Shown one piece after another: positions 18,734 to 28,829 of a stretch of DNA of 30,805 bases (the first letter of the stretch is position 1; each line of letters begins with the position of its first letter). Source of the DNA: Penium margaritaceum. Taxonomy: Eukaryota; Streptophyta; Zygnematophyceae; Desmidiales; Peniaceae. The stretch spans positions 109,358 through 140,162 of the forward strand of contig SZWC01000556.1 of the NCBI GenBank assembly GCA_023375785.1, read 5' to 3'. The notes under the pieces were generated by a model, which was not told the DNA's origin, did not search any database, and worked only from the letters and a program-made list of their open reading frames with translations. A program made the translations under genes and the position numbers.

Positions 18734-20759
18734 AGAACGTCCACTGGATTGGGCCAAGGTCACCCGTGGGCTGCAGCAGGCGCACAAGGCGCGCATGCGC
18801 CAGACGTCCGGTGCGACCGCCCGCTCCGTCGCCACTACCGCAGCCGTCCCAGAGGAGTCCGCCGCCATAGCAGTCTCCTCCGCGGATCCTCGCGACCAGG
18901 CGCTCGCCGAACGCGACAGGACGATCGCCGAGCTGCACCAGCTTCTCGCCCTGCGCTCATCTCAGGGAGGTGCGAGTGAGTTGACTGAGTCGAGAGGTCC
19001 TACCGCCTGTGGACTGTCTTTGTCGTTGCGTGATGATGCCTGTGGTGGTCTCCATGCCCAGCCATGTGTGCGTGATGGATCCGATGACATGTCTTGGTTG
19101 CATGCGTCTAATGTACGCTCCGTCGCTCGTCTTGCCACGTCGCCTGCCGAGCGACCTGCTGCCGCGCCTTGTTCCGTCGCCGAGTGCCACGTTGCCCCTT
19201 GTACACGTGTCACAGATGCCACATGGCTCGTGGACTCTGGTGCCACCCATCACATGATGTGTCGTCGTGACGCCTTTGTCGTCTTGCATCCCGTTGGCGC
19301 TGTTCGCTCTGTTCGCACTGCAACTGGCCATGAGGTCCCTATCCAGGGTGTTGGGGTTGTGCAGTTCACCGGGCCAGTTGGTCCCGTATACATCTCCAAC
19401 GTCCTCTTTGTCCCTGATCTGGAACTCAGCCTGCTGTCTATCTGTGCTTGCACCAAGATGGACCTCGGTGTCACGCACACGGCTGCCGATGCTCGCATCT
19501 TTGTGCGCAACACCGAGGAGACCGTCCTCAGTGGGACGGTCGTCGATGATCTGTATCACATTGATGGGTCTTCTGCGAGTGCACCCCCCCTGCCTCCCTC
19601 TTCCGCTGCCCGTGTTTTCGTCGCTGGTACTCTGTCCCCCGAGCACCACCGCCTCCTGTATCGACGTCTTTGTCATGTGCACCTGGGGGCTGTCGATAGG
19701 CTGATATGCACTCAGCCTGCTCTCGGTCTTGATGCAGCGTCCTTCGAGGCGCCGCCCACGACCGACTGTTTGGCCTGTGCTGAGGGAAAAATGCACCGGT
19801 CTACTTATCCTGCATTTGTCTCCAGGGCTCGTCGGTCCCTGGAGCTTGTCCACTCCGACCTCATGGGTCCGCTCCATGTCGAGTTTCAGGAGGACCACGG
19901 TCGCTACATCCTGACGTTGACTGATGACTTCACGCGCATGCGCTGGGTCTACAGCCTGTGTCAGAAGAGCGATGCAGCCATTGCAATCCGCATTTGGCTG
20001 GTCATGGCCGAACGCCAGTCTCCCCAACGCCTTCAGACTTTTCGCTCGGACCGCGACGGCGAGTACCTCGGTGACATGGCTCGCTCCTTCACCGAGCTCG
20101 GTGTCTTCCACAACCTCTCTGCTCCCGCCACCCCCCAGCAGAACGGTGTCTCCGAGCGCTGGAACCGCACCATGGAGGATGTGGTCCGCGCCATGCACAC
20201 CGACAGTGCCATGCCTGAGGCCTTTGCGTTTGAGGGCATGGCATACCTGACCTGGGTCTGGAACCGCATTCCCCACGGTCCCCTCCTAGGTCACCGCACG
20301 CCCTACGAGTTGTGGTATGGGCGTCGCGCGGACTTGTGCCTGGTCCGTGTCTAGGGCTCCCTTGCCTGCATCTGGTTCACACTGGAGCAGCAGGAGAGCA
20401 AGCTCTCCCCGCGCGACCGCATCTGAGCCTTCGTCGGCGTCGCCCCGCAGTCAAAGGCCTGGCGGTTCTGGGACCCTGAGCACCGCCTCATCGTGGAGCC
20501 CCGGGACGCTCTCTTCTTTGAGCATCTCGCCTTCCGCGACCTTGCTCGCATCCACGCTCTGCGTGCTGCTCATGCTCCTGGATGTGACGGGCCCCGTAAT
20601 GTGGGGGAGGCTCCTGTCCCGGTTGACACAATGCCCCTGGCCAGTACGTTCACTCCGTCGCCGACACCCCAGGGTTTGTCCCCAGAGGCTATGCCCTCCG
20701 TCACCCTCAGCCCTACCCCATCTGCGGTGCGCTCCTCTGTCCCTGGCTCTCCGCCCTAG
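18734..20759 (+). pseudogene. Z protease and integrase (broken)
   Basis: Continues the gag frame. The aspartic protease catalytic motif DSGATHH is at 19233, about residue 694 from the gag start. The integrase zinc-binding region has HVHLG near 19675 and CLAC at 19767. The catalytic triad is visible: D in HSDLMGPL (19857), D in RSDRDGEYL (20049) and E in NGVSERWNR (20154). The last two are 35 residues apart, as in D-D-35-E integrases. The integrase tail FVGVAPQSKAWRFWDP then RDALFFEHLAF (20427-20535) matches W. Stops are TAG 20352, TGA 20424 and TAG 20757. Protease would cut the polyprotein; integrase inserts the cDNA in the nucleus. Confidence 0.92.
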
Positions 20760-21865
20760 CCCATGTCTGCGTCTGCATCCGAGTCTGCCTCTGCATCTAA
20801 GGCTTTGCCTGCTCCTCCCGCATCCGAGGCTTTGCTTGCTCCTTCCATGTCTGCGGCTCAGCCTCATCCTGCGTCCGCATCCGCTTCTGGCTCTGAGCCG
20901 TCCCTGCCTCTGGCCGCGGACGTGCCTGCGTCTGCCGTGGGCCCGTCCCCAGCTACTGAGGCCACGCCGGCCTCGAGTGGCGCGTCTGTCGTGCAGTCCA
21001 CACCGACTGGTGAGTTGGCAGCGCCCCCTGCTCCTGCCCTATCGGACCCCTACACACGGGCACCCGACGTACGTCTCTGCCCTCGCCCCACGTGTAGCGT
21101 CGTCAGCGGTGACCCGGGCACGAAAGCCCTCGGCCTGAGTACTCGTGGCCTCGCTGAGATTCACCCTGGCAGTGCCACTGGTGTGGTACTACTTGCTCAT
21201 GAGCATCGTCTTACGCGTGACACCGCTGAGTCCATGGTGACAGTCGACTCTCCCTCTGCGGCGTATGCCCTCGCTACACGCAGTGCACCACTGCTGTCTC
21301 CCGATCCCACCAGTCTGCCTGAGGCCTTGTCAACCCCCGACGCTGAGCAGTGGCGCTCTGCCTGCCAGACTGAGCTCGATGCCATGCACGAGCACGGCGT
21401 CTTTGAGCTGGTGGACTTGCCAAAGAACCGCAAGGCCATCAAGGCCAAGTGGGTTCTACGCAAGAAGCTGAAGCCAGACGGCTCTGTGGAGCACTACAAA
21501 GCGCGCCTGACAGCAAAAGGCTTCTCTCAGGTCCCTGGCGTGGACTACACTGAGACCTTTGCCCCTGTTGGGAGGATGATGACCACGCTCATGCTGCTGA
21601 GCCAGGTGGCATAGCACGACTGGGAATTCCATCAGATGGATGTCAACAACGCGTTCTTGAACGGGGACCTTGAGGAGGAGATCTACATGGTCCAGCCATC
21701 CGGCTTTGAGGATGGTACCGGCCACGTGTATCGGCTGCGGAAGGCCTTGTACGGCCTGAAACAGTCACCTCGCTGCTGGAATCAGGAGATCACCAGCACG
21801 CTGAGACGCGCTAGGTACGTTCAGAGTGATGCTGACCCATCCATGTTCCTCTCACAGTCCCCAGC

Positions 21866-22461
21866 ACCACTCGTTGCCATCCTCGTCTACGTGGACGATC
21901 TTCTGATCGCCTCGCCCCACCTGGGAGCAGTGAACGCTGCCAAGGTCGTTCTCTCCTCAGCCTACAAGATGAAAGACCTTGGTGAGGCCTCTGTCTTTTT
22001 GGGGATGGAGATCGTGCACAACCGTGTCCGCCGCACACTTTGTGTGCATCAGGGACGCTACGCAGAGGCGGTGGGGGAGCGCTTTGCCGACCTCCTCACT
22101 GCCGTCCGCACAGCCTCCACGCCCATGACCCCTGAGGGGCAGGCCGCCCTGAAGGTGGATGANACCGCTCGCTGCCATCCTCGTCTACGTGGACGATCTT
22201 CTGATCGCCTCGCCCCACCTGGGAGCAGTGAACGCTGCCAAGGTCGTTCTCTCCTCAGCCTACAAGATGAAAGACCTTGGTGAGGCCTCTGTCTTTTTGG
22301 GGATGGAGATCGTGCGTGACCGTGTCCGCCGCACACTCTGTGTGCATCAGGGACGCTACGTAGAGGCAGTGGGGGAGCACTTTGCAGACCTCCTCACTAC
22401 CGTCCGCACGGCCTCCACGCCCATGACCCCTGAGGGGCAGGCCGCGTTGAAGGTGGATGAC
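21866..22461 (+). repeat. 298-bp direct duplication in RT, around an N
   Basis: The two units (21866-22163 and 22164-22461) are about 95% identical, both containing YVDD and ending GAAGGTGGATGA. The junction is the only ambiguous base of the window (22163). Either two divergent element copies were joined at an assembly gap, or there was a real tandem duplication. Confidence 0.9.
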
Positions 22462-23256
22462 CCAGCCGACCTGGGGGAACCCGTCGATGTGACCCTGTAC
22501 CTCCGAGTCATTGGCTCACTCATGTACTTGGCCACTACGACGCGGCCCGACATTGCCTTCACTGTCAACCTCCGCGCCAGCGAACACTTGAGGCTGCAAT
22601 CCGGTGTGTGCGCTACATCCTATCCACCGCACGCTTCGGCCTGTGCTTTCGCGAGCAGGTATCAGTGGTGCTCGATGGGTACACAGACAGTGACTGGGCG
22701 TGGAGTCCAGATGGCAAAAGCCGCATCGGCTACATCTTTCTCATTGGAGGCACTGTAGTGTCCTGGCGAAGTGGGAAGCAGGGCTGTATTGCACGCAGCA
22801 CTGCTGAGGCAGAATATGTTGCTCTAGGCGCCGGTGTACCGGAGTGTGTCTGGCTCGTCCGTCTGTAGTGTGAACTGCGTCAGTCCGTTTCCCCCGTGAT
22901 CCTCCAGTGTGACAACATGAGCACGGAGGCCATCGCCAAGAACTCAGGTGTGTTCCATGCACGCACAAAGCACATCAATGTCGAACACCACTTCGTGCGT
23001 GATCTAGTTGATCGTGGTGAGATCCGAGTCATCCATGTGAGCACTGACAGGCAGTGCGCAGATTTTCTGACCAAGGCTCTGGTTCGTTCAAAGTTTCATG
23101 CGGCCACTCGCTCCGTGGGACTCTGCCCCACCCCTACTGCAGGCTCATGTGCCACCTTGCGTGTGCTGTGCCTGCTGCCTGCAACGCCTGAGTGTGTATT
23201 CCTGCTCTGTACAGCATCAGTGTCTGCATGTACATGGACGTGTTCGCCCTCCGGTC

Positions 23257-23265
23257 ATGGGGGAG
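23257..23265 (+). promoter_or_regulatory. Polypurine tract of Z
   Basis: ATGGGGGAG directly before the 3' LTR start TGTTGG. Primes plus-strand synthesis in the family. Confidence 0.85.
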
Positions 23266-23803
23266 TGTTGGTGTGTGTGTCGTATACTACTGACAGTGAC
23301 CCCTCGGCTCATGTCCATTCACGTGCAGATCCCTGAGACTGGCGACGGTGGCAAACGACCGGCGGCCGGCGGCGACGGGCGCCCAGAAGACTCTCGTATT
23401 TTTGTGGCTTTGTGCCGTGGGACAGCACATGGGCATGCAGCCTATCAGGACGTAGATCTCGTCGTTATGGCCGTTCTGGTTCAAACGGCTCGTCGTTCTG
23501 ACATGTCTGCAGGGAGCTATGACCAAAACCGTGTTTTTCCCACTGCTTTGTCCTGCTAGAAAAATAGCACCCTTGAGCGCCACATGTGTGTGAGCACCCA
23601 CTAGGTCCGTGACACTATTTAGGTGGTCTTAGCCTCAGTTGTCATCTCTCTCTGCATATTTCAACATTTGCAGCTTCTGACACTTGTGTTTGTGTCCCTA
23701 GCCAACCCCTTGTTGTTCTCACCTCCACTTGTGTGTGCTAGTGAGTTAGCTAGCTGGCTTGTACTGCCACGCTAGCGTCAGCAGTGCTAGGAGCTGTCTC
23801 TCA
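23266..23803 (+). repeat. 3' LTR of Z (full length, 538 bp)
   Basis: From TGTTGGTGTGTGTG to GTCTCTCA. It includes the 89 bp (23707-23795) missing from the 5' LTR. That extra segment is similar to the LTR end of W (GCCACG, GCTAGGA), confirming that it is true LTR sequence and that the LTR does not end at CCAAC. Followed by CGCAG. Confidence 0.9.
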
Positions 23804-23808
23804 CGCAG
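23804..23808. repeat. Target-site duplication of Z, right copy
   Basis: CGCAG, matching 15900-15904. Confidence 0.85.
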
Positions 23809-24030
23809 GTCTCGGCTAGCACTAAGATCTCGTGTTGACCTCGGACATGTCTCCGGGTGCCCGGGTCTTAGCCACCGAGAAAGCTCTAGTGGCCAAACAC
23901 TCACAAACCTTGAGCAAGTGGATCACATGGGCAATGTCGTAGGTGATAAAGCAGTCTCGGGATCTCGAAAAGCCCACTGGTCCATAATTGCTGTGTGGAG
24001 CAGTGTCGGCTCAAAGCCCACAGAACAACA
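23809..24030 (-). repeat. 5' LTR of X, outer part
   Basis: Continues the X LTR after Z: GTCTCGGCTAGCAC, then GGACATGTCTCCGGGTGCCCGG, then GGCAATGTCGTAGGTGATAA and GTGTGGAGCAGTGTCGGCTC, all matched at 10090-10320. Ends at ACAACA (24030), the complement of the LTR start TGTTGT. Confidence 0.88.
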
Positions 24031-24500
24031 CGGCATACATTCGGTAATGCGCAGTGATGCTGCGGCTAAAAGGGGGGATTGTTATGCCCCAGATGTACAT
24101 GGCCCCTAAACTTTGTGAGAGGGCATTTCTGTCCTTACATTCATGTCCCACCACATGTCAACCTTAGAATGGTTACGTCATTCGGTTGATGACATTGTGG
24201 GTACTTGCCCCGACCTCTAGTGTTTTGCTTCAAAAGCTTCTGACATGTGCGACCAGTTTTGAAACAGTCAAATGAATTTGTTCGAATTGTATCGATGTTT
24301 CGACACTCTTCGGTTAACTTATTGACGACGTTAGATTTTCATAAAAATGCGCCTCGATCTGTTCGGAAATGCCATATAATAATGGCTGAGTTTCTCAAAG
24401 CGACCACTCATGAGGCGATGTTGTACACGTTGCTCGGCTTTAGCACCTCCCTTTTTGTTGTATGCTTGAGATGTCCGACACCTGTTGCTGTAGTATAATT
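24031..24500 (+). mobile_element. Right half of gypsy copy 2: 3' UTR, polypurine tract and 3' LTR
   Basis: 24031-24079 is 49 bp of gypsy 3' sequence ending in a purine tract (AAAAGGGGGGAT, 24068-24079). In gypsy copy 1 the corresponding interval (592-640) is also 49 bp and shares ACAT, TAA and GCGC at matching places. The LTR starts at 24080 with TGTTATGCCCCAGATGTACATG and aligns with 641-950. Its right end cannot be fixed because the other copy is truncated; 24500 is a minimum. Confidence 0.75.
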
Positions 24501-24864
24501 TTTGCCCAAATGTAAATGATTTAACTCTCTTTGCTCTACGGATTGTATTCTGCTCTGCACCCCATCCTGTGAACTATTCACTTTCGGCTCCGTGAAAACA
24601 TTATTGTGTATCAAATATAAGGTTATCATTGGTGTAGGTAGGCAAGATTTCTGGCAAGTTGGACGTTCGCCCGAGAGAACGGGGCAAGGTTTATCTCCGC
24701 GCCGTCTTCCTGTCATTTGGGTCCGGCCGCCATTCCATGCCGATTGGTTGGCCCAACGTTGTCAGCTCGGGTCAAGGTGTCAGATAATGTCGATTCGCTT
24801 CCAGGGAAGGGTGGTTGTGCGTCAAGAGTCGCGCATTCACAAAAACACATGCGATATTGAAGTT

Positions 24865-24901
24865 GATGGTTGAAACCCATGTTAGATGGGTTTCAACCAT
24901 C
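24865..24901. repeat. Perfect 16-bp inverted repeat, 5-base loop
   Basis: Arms GATGGTTGAAACCCAT (24865-24880) and ATGGGTTTCAACCATC (24886-24901) with loop GTTAG. No run of T follows, so it is not a typical terminator. It may be a small palindromic insertion or a hairpin-forming transcript. Confidence 0.9.
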
Positions 24902-25983
24902 GTTTCATGGTCGAAGAAAGCAGACCGCAAAAGCCTTGCTACCGTATGGCCTCGGGGACGGAACCCTAGAAAACCCTCAACCCTGGAAGGTGGTAACAGT
25001 CCATGAGGGATCTTAACCGAAACGTGTTTAACGTGACATTGTCAGTGCTTAGCTGGTGGATAGATTTCCGCGGCGATGGACACGTGGTACGGGAAAGGTG
25101 GGTTGGCGCAGAAATCCGGTTGGGGAACAGTAATTGTCGGTGACCGACGTCAGGGACTGCCGATAGCCTCATGCACACGTACCTTTTATGACAGTCCAAG
25201 TCCTTTTCAGTGAGTTCGACTTGTGTCCGAGTGACTAGAGATAATTAAACGGAATGATGAGGTATGTCCACTAATGACAAAACACGAGGACACTCGCAAG
25301 CCGGCAACTCGAGAACTTTCATTGCACAATTGAGCCGAATCTCCAAAGCATTTGAGACCACTGCAGTATGCGGCCCGGTTCCGCGCCAAATATCGGGCCG
25401 CTACGTAACCCCTCACCGGAGCGCCTGATGTTTAAAGCTCAGCATGTCCTCGCATTTGTCACTGTTTAAAATTCGTCAACAAAGAAAGTACCAACTCTCC
25501 ACTAATCTAGAAGAGTTTGCACTGCATTCTCGCAGGAGAAACCTATGAAACATCCTTGTGCGAGAAGGATTTGTGTCGACGTTACACACAATTTGAATTC
25601 TGTTCCTACTTTGAGAGGGCATTTTGTTTTTGCGCTTTCCGTCTCGAATATTTTCCAGTTTTCTTGGACGGCTAGTGATATGTTATGTGGAAAGAAATGT
25701 AGTCGAACCTATGTGCTTTTCTGTGGTTGAACCAGAAGTTGTAGGTCACTCTCGTGTCTTCTACAACGACCTATCGCTACAGCGGGTCGTTTCCCACGCA
25801 TGTTCTCCGTTCCCACCCTTCCGACATTTTTGGCCGCGCGGCGGCGGGCAGTGGCTCAGTCGATGCAACCCCGCAACGGCAGTGCGCAACTCGAGGGACT
25901 CCAAAGCATGGTAAACACCAAATTGACAAGGTATCCCTTCTTTTAGTGCTGAATGTGATCCTCAGGCCGGTGTTGTACCGAGT

Positions 25984-26023
25984 AAACTCAACTCACCGCG
26001 GGAAGTCGCGGTGAGCTGAGTTT
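25984..26023. repeat. 17-bp inverted repeat, one mismatch
   Basis: Arms AAACTCAACTCACCGCG (25984-26000) and CGCGGTGAGCTGAGTTT (26007-26023), loop GGAAGT. Confidence 0.88.
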
Positions 26024-26321
26024 GTTGGGCTCATCAAGTTGTTGGTCGCAAACCGTGTCAAACGTGCTCTATGGACTCGATGGCACACAATTTGCTACGT
26101 CTAGTTCATTCAGCACCGGTGTGAAACCATCCGATGGCAAGTAGCATGCACGTTTTATTTTTTTTTCATTCTCATCAAAGTGGAGTGACTTCGTGCATGC
26201 GATGGCATGCCTCAATTCCATGACGTCATAATCCAAGTGAAGACAAGCAAATTGAGTTAGCAACGGTTCGACCAACAACTTTTTGTCTGAAAATTACGTG
26301 ATCGTGAAGAGTTCCGAGGAA

Positions 26322-26347
26322 TTGCTACACCTGAAGGGGTGTAGCAA
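26322..26347. repeat. 10-bp inverted repeat
   Basis: Arms TTGCTACACC (26322-26331) and GGTGTAGCAA (26338-26347), loop TGAAGG. Confidence 0.8.
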
Positions 26348-27043
26348 ATTTCTAGAAACATGTCGATGGCACCAATTGTTCATGCATTTATTGAGTGGTG
26401 CAACTCGACAAAATGGATCAGCACGAATAGTCTCGCGTCAGATTTTTCTTGAAACTTTCTGTTAGTGCCAATCCGCTAAGGCGAGTTGCACGGGCACCGG
26501 TGTGACTGCAAATTCCTAAAGATGACCTCCAACTCGTCTCTTTTTTGAAGAGAGGGGCCTCTTATAACGCGACTCAGAGTTTTTATGGGGAGGTGTGACA
26601 CCGACCTCAATTTGAGAGGCAAAAATTGTTTTTATCTTCACCGCCATACCCTCATATGATATCTCTTAGCCTCATTTTAATATAAGTTTACCATTAGCCA
26701 AAATATCAGCGTTTTGGTCATCAATCACCCGTGTGGGATGCCTTTACGCACCCGTTTCTTCGATCCTCAATGCGCATGATTATCATTGCTTTGATAGTTT
26801 TGTCGAGTCGTTCTTGGTACAAGTGTTCAATCCATTCAAGTAATTTGTTTTGTGGTTTCTGATTAGAAAACTTAAAAACGAACGAATACGTCATCGAACA
26901 AATCCCATGCCTCGTTTCTTGTCGGACTATCTGGAGAAGACTACAATAACCCCGTAGGGCAAGTTAGTACCAAATCAATAAAGTTGGGGCGATCGAAAGC
27001 TGTGTCAATGGGCGGACAAGAATGCAGGCCTTCTTGTGTGAGC

Positions 27044-27069
27044 GAGGGAACCCTGCACCGGGTTCCCTC
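27044..27069. repeat. 10-bp inverted repeat
   Basis: Arms GAGGGAACCC (27044-27053) and GGGTTCCCTC (27060-27069), loop TGCACC. Confidence 0.85.
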
Positions 27070-27100
27070 ACGCGCCCCTGCCAGAGATCCTGCGACCAAC

Positions 27101-27656
27101 AGCTGAAGACTAGTCTTGTCGGGGTATCTTTTGCTTAGGTGCCACGCCTGTGGCCCTATGCCATTATCCAGATGCCGTCATCTAGAAGTGAGGTCGACAG
27201 CACCACAACCTATCTCCCTCAGCACCCCATCCTCGACCTGGGGGTCCCACTTGGCGACAACGCGGCCGGTAAGAGAGCCATCGGTCTATGCTGGCCAAAG
27301 ATCTGCTGCTCCACGACAAACGCTCCGCCGGAAACCCTCCTCGAGGCGTCCGTGTGATCTCGTGCACTGCAAGATAGCAGAAGGCCAAGCAGGCTTCCTT
27401 CAGCAGGACGTGTGTAGTTCCGTGAGGAGTTCGACAGTGCACCATTCAAGGCTGCGGCTGACGTTTCCGACATCTGCATTGAAGATTCGCGGGTTTCTTG
27501 AGACGGAAGGAGAGAAAAAACGTGAACCGAAGGCTGAGGGCCGAACGCTGGCTGAATGAGCGACAGCGAAGGCGAGCGAGAAGCCAAAGCGAGCGACCAG
27601 CTGAACAACAGAGAGGGTGCTGGGTGCCCGGTGCCCTCCCAGTCGGTGGCGAAACC
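27101..27656. other. Possible upstream region of the 27657 exon
   Basis: No recognised protein. An open frame on the plus strand (27116-27559, 147 codons) and others on the minus strand show no motif I know. If 27657 is a real start, this would be promoter and 5' UTR. No convincing TATA box was identified near it. Confidence 0.3.
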
Positions 27657-27747
27657 ATGGCTTGGTCCCCCTCCGCTTCACTGACGCGTCTATCCCTCCT
27701 CTGCCTGCTAGCACTCGCGTCCCTTACTCACTCCACGCCATTGCCAG
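27657..27747 (+). CDS. Candidate first exon: signal peptide of a secreted protein
   Basis: The ATG at 27657 has a good eukaryotic context (AAACCATGG). The first 30 residues form a classical secretion signal: a short N-terminus with one arginine (MAWSPSASLTR), a leucine/alanine-rich core (LSLLCLLALASL), then THSTPLPG with a possible cleavage site near T-H-S-T. The frame then meets CAG followed by GTGAGC (intron would start at 27748), a near-consensus 5' splice site. Unspliced, the frame stops at 27786. Downstream exons were not identified; the following kilobase is CAG-repeat DNA. The mature protein is therefore unknown. The call rests on signal peptide, start context and splice donor coinciding, and could still be chance. 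Confidence 0.4.
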
Positions 27748-27879
27748 GTGAGCAAACGCGCAATGCAGATGGGCCTGACGTGGCCTAACCGATGTTTACA
27801 GTTGAAGTTGTGCGTTCATTGTGGCCAGAACGAACGGCGCTGTTCGTGTTCTCTTTGTCCAAGGAAGATGGTGATCTAG

Positions 27880-28810
27880 CTGCAGCAACGTCTGTCGTCG
27901 CAGGAGCAGCAGTAGCAGGAGCAGGAGCAGCAGCAGCAGCAGCGGCGGCGGCGGCTGCAGCAGCAACAGCAGCAGCAGGAGCAGTAGAAGCAGCAGCAGC
28001 AGCAGCAGGTCGAGGAGAAGCAGGAGGAGGAGAACCACCAGCAGCAGGAGGAGCAGGAGCAGTAGCTTGTGCCGGATGGGGAGTGCCAGCAGCAGCAGCA
28101 GCAGCAGCACAGCAAGCAGAAGCAGCGGGAACAGGTGCAGCAGCAGCAGCAGCAGCACCAGCGGCAGCAGCAGCAGCAGCAGTAGCAGCAGCAGTAGCAG
28201 TAGCGGGAACATGCTCAGGAGCAAGAGCAGGAGCAGGAGCACGCGCAAGAGGAGGGGCAGCAGCAGCAGCAAGAACAGCACACCGAGTACGAGCAGAGGC
28301 AACAACAGCAGCAGTAGCAGAAGCAGCAGCCGCAGCCCCAGTGTCAGCAGGAGCAACAGCATGCTTTTGCGAGAGGTGATGGAGCATTAGCAGCAGCAAC
28401 AGGAACAGCAGCAGCAGCATAAGCAGCAGCAGCAGCAAGAACAGCACACCGAGTACGAGCAGAGGCAACAGCAGCAGCCGCAGCCGCAGTGTCAGCAGGA
28501 GCAACAGCATGCTTTTGCGAGAGGTTATGGAGCATCAGCAGCAGCAACAGGAACAGCACCAGCAGCATAAGCAGCAGCAGCAGCAACCGCAGCAGTAGCA
28601 GTGATAGCAGAAGCAGCAGCAGCAGCAGCTGCGTGGCAGCAGCAGTAGCAGCAACAGGCAAACCAGCAGCAGGAGGAGCAGGAGGAGCGGGAGAAGAAGC
28701 AGCAGCAGGAGGAGCAGCAGCAGCAGCAGCAGGAGCAGCAGGAAGAGCGGGAGAAGCAGAAGGTGGTGCAGGAGCTGCAACAGCATGATAAGCAGAGCAG
28801 CAGGAGCTGA
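27880..28810. repeat. CAG/GCA/GGA-rich interrupted triplet block
   Basis: About 930 bp dominated by CAG, GCA and GGA triplets. It is open over long distances on both strands as poly-Ala, poly-Ser, poly-Leu or poly-Cys (for example plus 27792-28379 and minus 28510-27785), which is typical of triplet-repeat DNA and not by itself evidence of a gene. Within it a unit of about 150-170 bp is duplicated (about 28258-28430 and 28431-28585), carrying the non-repeat words CACCGAGTACGAGCAGAGG and CATGCTTTTGCGAGAGGT. In one frame this unit reads Q-rich with EQHTEYEQRQQ and EQQHAFARG, interrupted by TAG. Confidence 0.8.
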
Positions 28811-28829
28811 AGCAGCACAAGGACTTGGT

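Larger units (their letters stand above)
20760..23336 (+). pseudogene. Z reverse transcriptase and RNase H (broken)
   Basis: A serine/alanine/proline-rich linker (20763-21300) precedes RT. RT motifs are AIKAKWVLRKKLKPDGS (21435 onward), [38 protein letters not shown] (21636 onward), [14 protein letters not shown] and the catalytic YVDD at 21888. A 298-bp segment including YVDD is then repeated around an N (21866-22163 and 22164-22461), shifting the frame by one. A frameshift near 22570-22600 returns it to the original frame. RNase H has DGYTDSDWA, STAEAEYVAL and DNMSTEAIAKN, and ends ADFLTKAL (about 23070). Stops are TAG 21612 and TAG 22866. The open frame runs into the 3' LTR, so the original stop is lost or unrecognised. 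Confidence 0.92.
15905..23803 (+). mobile_element. Nearly complete Ty1/copia element 'Z'
   Basis: A 7.9-kb autonomous-type copia retrotransposon: 5' LTR, PBS, CCGCGG-rich leader, gag, protease, integrase, RT, RNase H, polypurine tract and 3' LTR, flanked by CGCAG duplications. The domain order PR-IN-RT-RH defines copia. Practically all coding sense lies in one frame (codons starting at multiples of 3) with 11 in-frame stops, 8 TAG and 3 TGA. The LTRs differ at roughly 6% of compared sites by eye, so it inserted later than X. It is inserted in the 5' LTR of X in the opposite orientation. Inactive as read. Confidence 0.93.
9595..24030 (-). mobile_element. Non-autonomous LTR retrotransposon 'X', interrupted by Z
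   Basis: On the minus strand: 5' LTR (24030-23809 plus 15904-15375, split by Z), PBS (15374-15363), CAG-rich leader with GCCGGC cluster, acidic ORF (13609-10742), polypurine tracts and 3' LTR (10327-9595, lacking about 55 bp of its end). Without Z and one target duplicate it is about 6.5 kb. It has no gag or pol. It sits inside a gypsy element: the flanks 9594 and 24031 join to reproduce the gypsy tail. In an 88-nt stretch the two LTRs differ at about 15 sites by eye, mostly transitions, so X is older than Z. Confidence 0.75.
24501..27100. other. Stretch without recognised genes
   Basis: Base composition is more balanced than in the elements to the left, and no repeat family of the first 24 kb is seen. 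The longest open frames are under 100 codons, with no motif I recognise. The leftmost 100-250 bp may still be gypsy LTR. The noticeable features are strong hairpins, listed separately. No tRNA or rRNA gene was seen. Confidence 0.5.

Noticed and set aside
18957..20276. 439-codon minus-strand open frame antisense to Z pol
   Set aside because: A shadow of the GC-rich protease-integrase coding frame, which has clear catalytic motifs on the plus strand.
17154..23336. Stop-codon reassignment (TAG as glutamine, as in some ulvophyte algae) to explain the TAG codons in Z
   Set aside because: TGA also interrupts at tryptophan or arginine positions, W and gypsy relics show frameshifts and further stop types, and Z has an RT duplication. 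Deaminated dead copies explain everything more simply.
24865..24901. Rho-independent terminator
   Set aside because: No T-run follows and the context is eukaryotic.
27785..28510. Long alanine-, serine- and leucine-rich open frames on both strands of the CAG block
   Set aside because: Triplet repeats keep all frames open; there is no non-repeat domain, start context or splice evidence for them as genes.
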